A stretch of DNA of 64,000 nt from Agapetus fuscipes (taxonomy: Eukaryota; Arthropoda; Insecta; Trichoptera; Glossosomatidae). Within the stretch, counting starts at the first letter, position 1, and every line of letters begins with the position of its first letter. The translations under genes and the position numbers were made by a program. The DNA lies in contig OX637344.1 in the NCBI GenBank assembly GCA_951799405.1, positions 124,001 through 188,000 on the forward strand, given 5' to 3'. The notes below the pieces were generated by a model. It ran no database searches and had not been told where the DNA came from. It saw only the letters and a list, made by a program, of their open reading frames with translations. Of the stretch, positions 21,867 to 32,173 are shown piece by piece.

Positions 21867-22108
21867 TAGGCATGAACTGTACTGTACTGTATCCTGCCGC
21901 CGTTCCACTAGGAGTGGCCGGTACCTCCGCAGATGCGCCGCCACTGTTTTTCTGTCCTTACAAACCACTTTCATTTCCTCAATATTCATCACCCTTTTCA
22001 TACATACTCTTCTCTTATTCTCACTCTGCAGGTTCCATTCTTTTGCAATCTCACCTATTTGGTCTAACCATTCTTTCCTCGGCCTTCCCTTTCCGCGCTT
22101 TCATTATA
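21867..22108 (-). pseudogene. LINE-A 3' end, 5'-truncated, inserted in R260
   Basis: The plus strand begins with the reversed ACTGT tandem tail, then CCTGCCGCCGTTCCACTAGG, and continues into the reversed coding end (RPRKEWLDQIGEIAKEWNLQ region). Side by side it differs from the 55-kb copy at only a handful of positions, including an extra base in the KDRKK stretch that shifts the frame. It is a recent, dead-on-arrival, 5'-truncated copy. Confidence 0.8.
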
Positions 22109-22128
22109 CAATGCAACTTAGATTATAG
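22109..22128 (+). repeat. R260 3' end resuming after LINE-A
   Basis: ACAATGCAACTTAGATTATA is the R260 3' end, completing the copy begun at 21687. Confidence 0.65.
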
Positions 22129-22164
22129 AAAGCGAAGAAACTGAAGCTGAAGCTAGGAAGTCCG

Positions 22165-22385
22165 AAAGGCATGCAAGATGGCTGGGACACACAATTTTCT
22201 AGGAAGGTCTCCTGAATGCCATAGTCTCCTGAATGATGATCGAGGGGACAAACGGCCGAGGTCACCATGCTGAGAGGTTCCCACAGGATATATTGACAGA
22301 TACACAAAAGCGTAGGGAGTATGTAGAAGAGGCGAGCACAGCCTTTCAATCGTAGGCAGGCAGCAACAAGGAATCTTTCCATTCC
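22165..22385 (+). pseudogene. LINE remnant, RT C-terminus (LINE-D)
   Basis: With in-frame stops, one plus-strand frame reads RWLGHTIF, then MMIEGTNGRGHHAERFPQDI and LTDTQKRREYVEEASTAFQS. The order (R)WLGH - EG - GR - D - Y - EA is that of the segment after the RT domain in several animal LINE families. The sequence is unlike LINE-A. Decayed; no tail recognised. Confidence 0.5.
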
Positions 22386-22399
22386 CCGGAAAATCAGAT

Positions 22400-23670
22400 A
22401 AAATGTATAACATAATCATATAACTATCTTATCTTTCAAAAATACTGATCACCTTCATCTCTCATATGGTCTAATGTACTCATCAACTCTAAACGTCACT
22501 TGTCAATATAAATGGAGAATAGTGGAGTTAAGTATTTTTTTTTCAAGCCCTTTTACTTGTTTAACGTGGGTCTAGTTGAGATAATGCATTTACGCATAAC
22601 AACGACAATATTAACATTAATTTATTCACTCAATAGGCCGTATCTTTAGTATGGTACTAAACTCCTAACTAGCGTTATTTATATTTAAGAGTGCGTGGGC
22701 CTAACGAAATGCTAAAGCACACTAAATGTATTGTATGTACTGAATACTCACGAGGTGCAAGCCTCGTAATGGTTTAAATATACAGAAATTACATAATGCA
22801 AGAGATCAACGCTCTTAAATAACTGTAAAATATCACCAAAGATAAGCTCGCTTGAACTTTTGGAAAAATGCATGCAATCATTTAATACTAGTACAAAATG
22901 CATTTTCTCATACAAAATAAATCATTAGGGTCCGATTTTCTTTTCAAGTCGTCATATCGTCATAAAATAGGGTTTTTTGATTTGTATTTCTTACTTAAAA
23001 TGTAAATAAGAAGACCGATTTGTAAACGTTTTAAAAAGAGTTAAACGAATGAATGAACGTTGTTCTTAATTGTATTTTTACAGTTAAAATAAATCCTTTA
23101 TTTTTGCTTCATTGTCACAAATACCTTAAAATTCTCATCAAACTGACACAATTATTTCAAAAGTTACTTTTAATTTTCAAAACAAGCAATTTGTCAGATG
23201 ATTTAAATGATAAATATTTCATTTTGAGTGGAAATTACAAAAAAACAAATCATAAAAACATATATTACAAATGCATTTACAACTTTGAAAAAAAAATTGC
23301 ATAGTCCTTTCGACAAAGTATTATACAGTATAGTTTTAAGCTCGGTTGGCAGGACTATGAATTATTAACATATCAATGTAATATCATAGGCTATGCCTCC
23401 ATACACAGCAAGTAGACTGAATCCAAAATATTCTTTTGTTTCAGCAAAACAGCCGAGTGACGAAACGCTCAGCTGGTGAGGCTTGCAAACAAAACAGACA
23501 TTTTTTACATCTCATTTCCTATTAAGCATGTTGTATGAACAAAAACTGACGTCCATTGTTTTCTTTGCGAATCAAATGCAGGAACAGCACGGTCCAATGA
23601 GTCCAACAATGCAGCTCTCATTCATAGTCGTGCATTAAAACTGATACCCTGATGATCGAGAGATATCCAA
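22400..23670. other. No recognised feature
   Basis: AT-rich. At 23455 there is a GACGAAACGCTCAGCTGG box of the sort noted under the findings; nothing else recognised. Confidence 0.35.
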
Positions 23671-23673
23671 TCA

Positions 23674-23913
23674 GTGCTATTCTTAGACATTTTGCTCGTC
23701 CGTTGAGTCCACGCTTTGACAAGCTAATGATGCCTGGGCTGGAAGTCTCATCACCGCGACCATTCTAACCTACCGAATATCGGTAATATTTGTATGAAGA
23801 CTAGTCAGCTGTTCACTTGCGACCATCTTAGATTGACAGGTCTTTACACAAATGCATCATTAGTTTGTCAAAACGTGGGCTCAACGGACGACTAAAATGT
23901 CTAAGAATAGCAC
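23674..23913. mobile_element. HP-3 MITE, copy 1
   Basis: Termini GTGCTATTCTTAGACATTTT and the matching inverted end extend inward about 55-60 bp, through GTTGAGTCCACGCTTTGACA on the left and its inverted match on the right. The centre holds a short palindrome TACCGAATATCGGTA. A second copy with the same length and centre lies at 54215. No open frame. Confidence 0.85.
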
Positions 23914-24032
23914 CGAATGGGTTTAGTTCTGTACTTTTGTACTATGATGCTACATTTTGAAAATTTACGTGAGTTGCGAATATTTGGTTTCGAGCAACCA
24001 TCCTCAAGTAAAGATAATTACGTCTAAAATCA

Positions 24033-24150
24033 ACCGTGCGTTTATCATTTTACTAAAAATCTATAGAAACTTAATCGTTCACTAGAGACGCTGTTTTAGT
24101 TTCTTTAACTTTTTATTGACGATATAGTTGTGATACTTTATACTAAGAGT
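24033..24150. repeat. HP-1 hairpin MITE
   Basis: Loop TCGTTCACTAGAGACGCTGT with flanking AAAAATCTATAGAAACTTAA and a decayed right arm ending ATACTTTATACTAAGAG. Confidence 0.6.
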
Positions 24151-24369
24151 ATTGGCGTAACCTTTGCCGGCAGAAGTATGCAAGAGCTGGAGCGCCAAAG
24201 GCAAAATTTTGTAAGAAATTCTGCCAGCGTTTCAGACACGAGCTCTATTGAAATCATGTTCTGTGTGTAACGTTGCCTTGTTTAACATTAATAAAACGTT
24301 TTAATATTTTACTAAATAGCAACATTTATTAAAAAAAAGTTTAAGGACGGTTTATTTTTGTTTCGTGAA

Positions 24370-24450
24370 TCAAACCTTAAGAGCCCTCTGTGAGCTATAG
24401 AGAGTGGTAAATACACAAGTAAGGCACAGTTGCTGTAAGGCTGTAAAATA
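24370..24450 (-). repeat. SINE2 3' fragment, degenerate
   Basis: CTTAAGAGCCCTCTGTGAGC and AGTTGCTGTAAGGCTG follow the reversed SINE2 3' half as seen at 42.1 and 47.0 kb. Confidence 0.5.
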
Positions 24451-25420
24451 TATGTTTTTCTCTTTTTATTTCTGTTATTTCCAAATATTCATTTAATTCC
24501 GCAAACATGATAAAAATCCCGTTATAATTTTAATGGTAACATTTTTTCAGTAAATGACTTAACAGATACACTACATACAATCAGAATGTGCTAATCTTTG
24601 GTGCCAACTCCGCCGGTAAGGTACAAAGCACAAAAACACTTTTTGTGTAAATGACATATCACGATTTTAATATTCACTACTCGATAGTTATTTACGTTCA
24701 GAGCCCGGTTTTCAAATACCATTTAGGGTCACCTCTATTTTAAATACCTTATTTTAACGATCGTTCAGAATATATTTTTAATTCTTACATTTTGTGGAAA
24801 AAATAAAGATGACATCACTTGCTTTGGATTAAGTTTTCCTTACCTGAAACAAAAAAAAAAAACAAATTAAAATTAAATATACATAAAATTAATGAGTCAT
24901 AAAATAACAGAGAATAGGATAAAAGTCAACAGTTGTTTTAAGTCAGGACCACTATAATACACTGCGTAAATACTTTACCATCGCGTCAACAGAAAAAAAT
25001 ATATGAGGACTAAAGCACTAAGTAAGGGCTCTGTTGGATCTTTCATATATTTTCTTTCACCAGACACGATGAAAAACCATATATTCATGATCATCATTCC
25101 ACAAGAAGATAGAAAGAATATAGAGTAAAGTAAAAAAATAAAAACTATCCCTTCGAGCAATTAAATTTATTTCACGATGAACTTATTTTTATCAGAATAG
25201 GTACAATACCAAGTTACAATGAAAAAACACGATTTTTATTCTTCACAATATCTTCGTTGTATGAACAAAGATCAGTTGTTTTAATAACGCTAAAAATCTA
25301 TCAACATCATAACTCAAACTTTGAATGAGCACTTTAAATTTATATGCTCTAGTCACAACTGCATACATCCATCAAAGCTCTCGCACTTAGCGTGAGAGGG
25401 TCAGGTCACACCGCTGCATT
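24451..25420. other. No recognised feature
   Basis: AT-rich. Nothing supported. Confidence 0.35.
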
Positions 25421-25421
25421 G

Positions 25422-25562
25422 TGTGCAGTACCGCAAGAACAAAACTACATTTAAAACTCAACTATAGCGTTAACTGAAAGAAAACAGAAACTCAAAAAGC
25501 GTCTGTACTGAGCGTTTTAGTTAGCGTATAATTGTTCGCAGTTGAGTTTAAACGTGAAGTGA
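25422..25562. repeat. HP-1 hairpin MITE
   Basis: Left end GTGCAGTACCGCAAGAAC, left arm ACTCAACTATAGCGTTAACT, loop block AAAGCGTCTGTACTGAGCGT, right arm GTTGAGTTTAAACGTGAAG. Confidence 0.75.
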
Positions 25563-25934
25563 AGGTAATGGATTTATGTGCGAGAGATGCGAGCGCCATT
25601 CTTGTGGATGAAACGTTGATTGTGTGGAGCCTGCAGATGTCAGCGAGGAGAAGCGTCCATCATGCTGAGGAGGGAGTACCTACCATGTCTCCAGTGCATC
25701 AAGGTCAGGACTGAGCGGTCTGGTAAAGAGGGGAGATATCTCGTAATGGCTCATGAGAGGTGAGCCTTGTCTCCATGTCACATCAAAAGCAAGGTTTATT
25801 TTATTGTATGATGCGTTCCGACATTCTTAATGCAACAAGACTAACTTTTGTTTCATGTAATATCATAATTTTGTAAGGTGGATTATAAAGGAATCACTCT
25901 TATGGCAACAAATTAAAAAAATTAACACGGTGAG
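25563..25934. other. Unassigned, weak open frame
   Basis: The 60-codon plus-strand frame covering 25532-25714 overlaps the HP-1 right arm at its start and has no recognisable family motif. I do not call it a gene. Confidence 0.3.
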
Positions 25935-26045
25935 ATCTGCACACTTCACAACGTCCAAAAGTTTTTACGTCACACGACCGAGTTGCTAGGGCAAATGTAA
26001 TACATAATTTGTTATTAGCTATGAAGGACCTCAGTTGCGTAAGTA
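25935..26045 (+). repeat. Dispersed repeat shared with 33.8 kb
   Basis: TTTTTACGTCACACGACCGA ... GTTGCTAGGGCAAATGTAAT ... GAAGGACCTCAGTTGCGTAA aligns in order with 33795-33920 (GCGACGTCACCCGACCAG ... GTTTGCTACGCTAAAATTTG ... AAGGACCCTAGTTTCATAA). Family unknown. Confidence 0.5.
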
Positions 26046-26490
26046 CATACATAGATGTAGATCTTTCCCTGCCAAGAAAAAATCAAATACGCACATCTGT
26101 ATAAAAGAAATACATAGAAAAAAAACTGAATTTAAAAATGTCTCTTACTAGCTTCATAACATCTTTTTTCTCATCTTAAAATGTATTTGTTCTTGTGAAA
26201 TAAACTTCAACATGGATGCGACTTTGGTTTAGTTACGGGTGACATCACACATGATTTACCATCAGTTAGGTACCTAGTTTGTTGGGAATGAAATACAATA
26301 AGAACTCTATGGTCTTTTGAACTTAACACTCGGTGGTTTTCAGGAATCTCCAGGTCACCAAGCCTCAGACTTCGCTAATACTGAATAGTTGATTCAAAAC
26401 AGGCACAAAGTACCATTTTGGTCCAACTAAGAAATAGAGAAGAAGTTAGAATGAATATTTATCAGATTTTTGCACACAAATCAACGGTGG
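26046..26490. other. No recognised feature
   Basis: AT-rich spacer. Confidence 0.35.
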
Positions 26491-26491
26491 A

Positions 26492-26567
26492 ATCACACGT
26501 GTCTGCTTGTGGGCGTGCATTAAATTTGAAGCTTATATTTTAATGTACCTTTGCATTTTAGATTATG
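26492..26567 (+). repeat. R260 3' fragment
   Basis: CACACGTGTCTGCTTGTGGG to TTTGCATTTTAGATTATGAT is the last 75 bp of R260, diverged. Confidence 0.6.
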
Positions 26568-27670
26568 ATAGACAACCAATGTTTTTAGACGTACATATAA
26601 TATATCGTACATCGGTAGGTTATTTTCAAAATACTTGTTAAAAAAAAGACCTATTATTAAAGATTTTAAATTATGCTTTCGGTCGTTAGAAGAATCAAAA
26701 GACACACGCCTCCTGAAGACGTCGGATATGACTCTGACGAAACGTAGAGAAAATCGTCCTTCTCTTTCCATGGTCAGTAACATGCGTTTTTTTCATTTCA
26801 AAAAATGACCTTTTATTATCAATGTTTTCGAATTCAGCTTACTGTGAATGAAATCAATAAACTTTTAACAAATACACTTTCTACTTATGTGGTATAATGG
26901 ACAAAACCCTAAAAACATGGGTCGCAAAAACTGAGATTCATAATTGCAAAATATTGACGAAGCTTACTTTAAATGTTTTTTTGAACATCTTTTGTTCAAC
27001 CCTGTTTCTTATCTGATGTCTAAACGTCGTTAGATTTCAAGTTCACGTAGATCTGTGATGCCACTACAAACAAATGTATTTGCTGCCGTCGATAATTAAC
27101 CGAGTGTTCTCATGCCCTCACATATAGTGTAGTGTACCACGTCGCTATCAGCAAGATGCCACTGATTTATTTTACTTCCTATTCCTCCAAATCAACGTAT
27201 CGTCTTCAATCTTAGCAACGGCCTAATCTCAGCATCGATCTGTAGTTGGTTAATTAGCATTTAGCGAATTCACTTCACTGGGAAGATTCCGCGTAGACAA
27301 CTAGACAAGACTGTTGAGTGAGTGATATGTTAGTGATGGTTTGTGATAAAACGTAAAAAAAAAAACACTACGATTGTATTGAATAGTGCTTAACTGATAA
27401 TGAAGGTATTTTACACGAAATAATTAGATTGCAATGATATGGATGAAATATTTGCAAAAGAAAAAAAAAGTAAATAGACGGCGCATTTTTTGTAAGTGAA
27501 ATTATGATAACATTACAGTACAGTCCCAGTAAGGACATTGAAAGGTGAGTCAACCTTGCCGGTATTGGGTTTGAAATAAAAAACAAAAATCTGATATCTT
27601 TCCTTAGCTCATCGAATCCTAACCCTCTTGCATTGGAAACAAGCACCCTACTATGTAAATGTGCTATCAA
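26568..27670. other. No recognised feature
   Basis: AT-rich. A CTGAAGACGTCGG ... GACGAAACGTAGAG pair of boxes lies at 26714-26745 (see findings). Confidence 0.35.
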
Positions 27671-27675
27671 CAGAA

Positions 27676-28053
27676 AACATCTGTAACTGTAACTCTGTCA
27701 CCATTCCGCTAGGGGTGGCCAGAGCCTCTGCAGAGCTGCTTCCATTTTTTCCTATCCTTACATACCTCTTTCAATTCATTCATATCCATCACCTTTTTCA
27801 TGCATTTTCTTCTTTTACGCTCACTTTGTATTTCCCATTCTTTCACAATCTCCTCAATCTGATCACTCCATACTTTTCTCGGTCGTCCCTTCCCTATTTT
27901 TCCTTTTACACTTTCTTTGTATACATACTTTGTCAGTCTATCATCATTCATTCTTTCCACATGCCCAAACCATCTCATCACATTCTTTTGTATCTTCATC
28001 GATGGAACATCAAAAATTAAGTTGTTCCAATGAGTGTAACAATATTTCGTCAA
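27676..28053 (-). pseudogene. LINE-A C-terminal remnant, GTTACA-tail type
   Basis: The minus-strand frame reads MRWFGHVERMNDDRLTKYVY, GKIGKGRPRKVWSDQIEEIV and so on to KDRKKWKQLCRGSGHP, aligning with the last ~100 residues of the 55-kb reverse transcriptase. A short 3' UTR ends in reversed GTTACA units. About 40 codons at the N-terminal side of the frame are not LINE-A. A 5'-truncated member of a subfamily distinct from the 55-kb copy. Confidence 0.8.
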
Positions 28054-28061
28054 TCCAGCAT

Positions 28062-28258
28062 CTAAATCTAAGTTGCAAAGATATACATTATTTGAGATAT
28101 AAGTTCGCGCTTACAAATGCTGCATGTGTATTTACAAATAAAAATCTAAACCCCAAATGAACATTAACCCCTACAATTTTTGTCGATCTTCCCTGAAACA
28201 AGGGTAACATTGGCATTTGTTACAGCATGGGTGGTCAGCCTCATACCAACCTATAAGT
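28062..28258 (-). repeat. R260 with internal deletions
   Basis: From ATCTAAGTTGCAAAGATATA to the 5' edge CCTATAAGTC. Part of the central block is missing (the ACAAGGGTAACATTGGCATT junction drops the AAGTGAACC segment). Confidence 0.75.
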
Positions 28259-28341
28259 CTTGTCTTGTATCCTGCCGCCATCCTGTGGCCGGTACCTCCA
28301 CACAAGTGCCTCCACTTGCCTCTGTCCTTGCATACTTTAAG
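28259..28341 (-). repeat. LINE-A 3'-terminal fragment, non-coding end
   Basis: TGTATCCTGCCGCCATCCTG ... GGCCGGTACCTCCAC is the reversed 3' end of the ACTGT-tail LINE-A, with a small deletion. It abuts the 5' edge of the neighbouring R260. Confidence 0.65.
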
Positions 28342-28740
28342 GAAAAGTCAACGAAAATAAACACAGATCGAAGTTTTCTCTTGAGTGAGGGAGCAATTAT
28401 TGAATGTAACACCATTCCGCATGGCATGAAATAAATAACACTGCAGGTATTATATCGTCAGGGGTAATTTTCTTTAACACGGTTACAGAGAGTGGCGTAT
28501 CAGGCAGACGTCATTTTCCGTGCAAAACAATTAAAGAGCCAACCTCATGCAAATCAAACTCGTGACAGCGCAGAGAGAAGACGCGCTAAGTGGCGGCTGA
28601 AATGTCCACAGTAAACACGGCAGATGATAATGGTGCGGAATAAGCACATCCTAGATAGCTGTCTGGGTCAAGTCACAACCATCCAGGGTTCTAGTCACAA
28701 CCATCCAGGGTTCTAGTCATTCAGTAAAAAAACGCTACTA
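28342..28740. other. No recognised feature apart from a short tandem duplication
   Basis: The stretch is otherwise unassigned. It contains a 22-bp exact tandem duplication at 28671-28714. Confidence 0.35.
28671..28714. repeat. 22-bp exact tandem duplication
   Basis: AGTCACAACCATCCAGGGTT plus CT is present twice head to tail, with no change between copies. Confidence 0.9.
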
Positions 28741-28741
28741 T

Positions 28742-29052
28742 GCTACACATTTAGTGTGACTTCTTACCGCGTTCTTCCCGTAGAGGTCACATGTGGCGAG
28801 TGAACCTTTTTATTTTTACAGTTGAGGAGGCCAGACTTACGCCAACTACTTAAGTTGAACTGGGGGCTTTCCAACTCCTGAAGGGTCTGGTACTCATTTC
28901 TTGTGAAGGCTGAGTAAACGTTGCTGGCATTTTATTCTGGGTTTGAAATAATCACCGAAACGGGAAATAATTTCTGACATCCTCGGTGGGATTCGAACCC
29001 GAGCTTTTGACATGGAACGCAAGCACTCTACCGACTGAGCTATCGACCGGAC
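28742..29052 (-). repeat. tRNA-derived SINE1, full length
   Basis: The best SINE1 copy. On the minus strand: CCGGTCGATAGCTCAGTCGG (A box), AGCTCGGGTTCGAATCCCAC (B box), then AAATTATTTCCCGTTTCGGT, the region around AGTTCAACTTAAGTAG, and CTTCTTACCGCG in reverse near the 3' end. About 310 bp long. Confidence 0.85.
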
Positions 29053-29398
29053 TAATAGATGTTGCAGCATTTTATTTTGACAATATTTTCTCAATTCCAA
29101 ACGCATTCGTGTTTACTTATCTATACATTTTAGTTGTATATCTTCATTATCCATACATTCACAGCCCTTGTGATGAGGACATTTCGTTGAAATAAACGTA
29201 AAGTTTTCCATATTGAGCATTTCACTAATGAAATTGCGTGAATAAAATGTATAACTGTTTTTCTTAGAAAGAATCTATGCAAAGTATTTCCTCGTGGAAG
29301 ACGATCTAAGTGCAGCGCCAGATTCTTACAAAATAAACCAACATTTCCAAGCTAAGTTCATGGAATTCGACGGGAATGCATCGAATCTCTACAGAAAT
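29053..29398. other. No recognised feature
   Basis: AT-rich spacer. Confidence 0.3.
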
Positions 29399-29399
29399 A

Positions 29400-29517
29400 A
29401 ACCCCACAGTTTGTAAGTAAACTAAAACGTTCCATAGAGGCGCTGTTTGATTAAGCATACATTATTCAGTAAACACTATGGATGTGATTACGCGTATTTT
29501 TGTATACTTAGAATCTT
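29400..29517. repeat. HP-1 hairpin MITE, diverged
   Basis: Loop AAAACGTTCCATAGAGGCGC with TGTTTGATTAAGCATACATT and AGTAAACACTATGGATGTG on the right; right end TTTTTGTATACTTAGAATC. Confidence 0.55.
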
Positions 29518-29651
29518 TTGCCTCTGAGCTAAACGTTTTCTCCACACACGACTTCAGCGTTTAATACTAAGTTCATGACGTGGAGATTCCTACACGCCAG
29601 TGGCGGCTTCCTCTCTATAATCCACCTAATCATTACTGACCACCTGTATCC

Positions 29652-29799
29652 TCAGTATGCAACTCTGCGTTTCAACTCCAACATAGCGTTTACCAATTAA
29701 CTCAAACGTAAACTATAAGCGCTATTTTAGATTCCGTACAATTTTTGATAAACGATATTTTTCAGTTTTCACGTAATGTTATATACTTGGGTGCTAGAT
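29652..29799. repeat. HP-1 hairpin MITE
   Basis: Left arm TTTCAACTCCAACATAGCGT, loop AAACTATAAGCGCTATTTTA, right arm CCGTACAATTTTTGATAAAC and right terminus ATATACTTGGGTGC, the inverse of the CACCCAAGTATA left terminus seen elsewhere. Confidence 0.7.
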
Positions 29800-29929
29800 T
29801 GGCATGTGAGGAGGTAAATCGACAAATTGGCTTTCATTTGTAGAATGTATGGCTGTGTGTGGTGTGCCTCCGTGGATATGGCATGAAAACCTTTTATTCG
29901 ACGATCACATGATTACAGGTTGCTTTGAG

Positions 29930-30135
29930 GCTGACCTCATGCTGTGGAAACTTGGTTCACTTTTAAGAATGCCACACAGTTTCAGGGAGAGGCAGCTGTT
30001 GAAAAATTTATTTGTATGTGAGGTTTGACTTATTAGTACACATGCAGCATATATAAACTTTGAGCTTACACGTGTCTTTTAGCATGCATTTAATATGAAT
30101 TTCGAATGTTAATACATCTTTGAAACTTAGATTAC
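29930..30135 (+). repeat. R260, degenerate
   Basis: GAGGCTGACCTCATGCTGTG ... GTTTCAGGGAGAGGCAGCTG ... CATCTTTGAAACTTAGATTA keeps the R260 order with many changes. The MITE at 30136 begins directly at its tail. Confidence 0.65.
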
Positions 30136-30474
30136 ATATCGACGGTTAAAAGGCAGTAGGGCATAAGTGACATAAACTAAATTGTTCAGGAGAGCAGTTT
30201 AGAGTTTGAGATTGCAGTAAAATGGCATAACTATTTAATTTTTTATCATATCGTTAAAATCAAAACCGCTCTAAAATTACAAAGTCAAGGCATTTATTGG
30301 CATTCTTATTAATGTGGTTTTACGATTTTTTTTATGTCTCAAGCGTCTTTAGGACAAAAAAGGCCAAAATCTTGTCGGTTACACCAAAACCATGCTTTCA
30401 AGTAGGAAAGCTTTCATAACTCATTTTTGTCCAAAATGTCGTTTATGCCATACTGCCTTCTTAACCGTCGATAT
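30136..30474. mobile_element. MITE, 339 bp, ~38-bp imperfect terminal inverted repeats
   Basis: The ends ATATCGACGGTTAAAAGGCA and, inverted, ATATCGACGGTTAAGAAGGC continue inward through GTAGGGCATAAGTGACAT against GTATGGCATAAACGACAT. The 260-bp interior has no open frame. It sits in the tail of a degenerate R260 copy. No second copy in the window. Confidence 0.8.
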
Positions 30475-30843
30475 TATTATAGGATATCACTGTGCGTATA
30501 TTAAACAGTACTATGTTATGAAACGAAAATTTTTCCTATTATTGAAATCCACCCTTTTATTTTCCTAAGCCCGAGGCAATAACCTATGACATCATCCCGT
30601 CGACAGAATGTGTGAATGTGCGGACTCCGTTTGTTTTAAAATGAATCTCTAGTGACCATGTGCATTGTGCATACACGTGGATCTATGTAAGCTCATCTTT
30701 ACGTTGAACTTGTATTGAAACAAAGCCGACAATAAAACAATCATTACTTACCCACCGCTTTGCGCTTTCCAGGAAATATAAATGTAAATAGGGGGAAGCA
30801 ATATTCTGTATGACAACAATGCTTCTTCTTTTATTTCCTTGTA
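30475..30843. other. No recognised feature
   Basis: No shared repeat recognised. Confidence 0.3.
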
Positions 30844-30845
30844 TA

Positions 30846-31098
30846 ACTACATCTAAATCTAAATCTAAGCTGCAAAGATATGTATCATTTGAGATTCATA
30901 TTAAATGCATTCCCACATGCAGACACGCATAATTTCGCGCTCACACATGCCGCATGTGGACCTACATACAATATAAAAAACCCAATCTCAAATGAACATA
31001 AGCCCTGCAACTCTTGCCGACCTGGTGACATTGGCAAAGTGAACCATTTTTTACAGTATGGGTGGTCAACCTCATACCGACCTATCAGTCAAGGAATA
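30846..31098 (-). repeat. R260, full length
   Basis: TCTAAATCTAAGCTGCAAAG to CCTATCAGTCAAGGAAT, with a small deletion where GACCTTCCCTGAAACAGG is shortened to GACCTGGTGACATTGG. The same shortened form is seen at 58.9 kb, which suggests a subfamily. Confidence 0.85.
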
Positions 31099-31828
31099 CA
31101 AGCTATTAAATACATTCAAATATATAAAATAAATAAACACTAAACAATTTTAAACATCAAATATTTAAAAAAAAAAAAATTTAGAATAAATAAATGTGAA
31201 AAACTAAAAACCACTAAATCAATTACTACCACGATTTTCTCATTAATATTTTTGCAACATTTAACTGCAATCACTACAGATTGAAATCTTGTTTTTATGG
31301 CAGCTTGTTCAATTTTTTGGTCAGCTGTGAGAGACAGACATAAAAAAGTTTGAAAGTGAAATTGCAGCTGTACGTGATACTTCTCCCGACAGGTTCTCTC
31401 CTCTGCAGACTGCTGGCAGATACAAGCAATCATTGCTTCTCCATCCATCATCTGACGTTATTGTTTTAATGGTTTCTATTTTAAACTGTTCATTAATCAT
31501 GTCTGTAATACACAAATACGTGAATCGATGATTTTTTTCCTGAACCATGTGAGGTAGGTATATTTTTTCACGGAAAAAGTGAAGAAGAATGCAATTCATT
31601 TATTTCATTTTGTTTGCTTAAGAAGCAACCAACTACTTTTATTGATGATTTACTTTGTAACCTTTAATGTTTAAATATTCAATATTAAAAATAATTAGTA
31701 TTTGGTTAAGGGGCGAGTAAAATTTAATAATGTGCGACCGATTTTGAAAATACTTTTCACAATGTCAGATACAAACTTTTTTTTCGAAACCGGCCGTACA
31801 TTGTTTAATTTTACTCGACCAGTAAATA
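31099..31828. other. No recognised feature
   Basis: AT-rich, with two overlapping chance frames on the minus strand (31140-31599). No motif recognised. Confidence 0.35.
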
Positions 31829-31829
31829 A

Positions 31830-32092
31830 GTTCCTTGACTTATAGGTTGGTATGCGGCTGACCACCCATGCTGTAAAAATGGTTCACTTTGCCAATGTCA
31901 CCCCTGTTACAGGGAAAGACGGCAAGAGTTGCAGGGTGTATGTCTTTTTTTGAGATTTGGTTTTTATGTTGTAGGCTCACATGAGGCATGTGCAGGCCCG
32001 AACTTGTACCTGTCGGGTTGTGAGAATGCATGTAATGTGAATCTCCAATGTAACATATCTTTGCAACTTAGATTAGATTAGATTAGATTAGT
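31830..32092 (+). repeat. R260, full length, GATTA-type tail
   Basis: CCTTGACTTATAGGTTGGTA to TTGCAACTTAGATTAGATTA with four to five GATTA units. Close to the copies at 1.2 and 50.8 kb. Confidence 0.9.
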
Positions 32093-32173
32093 AACCATAT
32101 AGGTATGTACCATTTCTTTCAATTTTTAATATTTAGCAATCAAATTGTTTATTCATCTGACATATCTTTTTAG

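Noticed and set aside
25532..25714. 60-codon plus-strand frame
   Set aside because: Starts within the HP-1 right arm and shows no motif, so it is probably chance.
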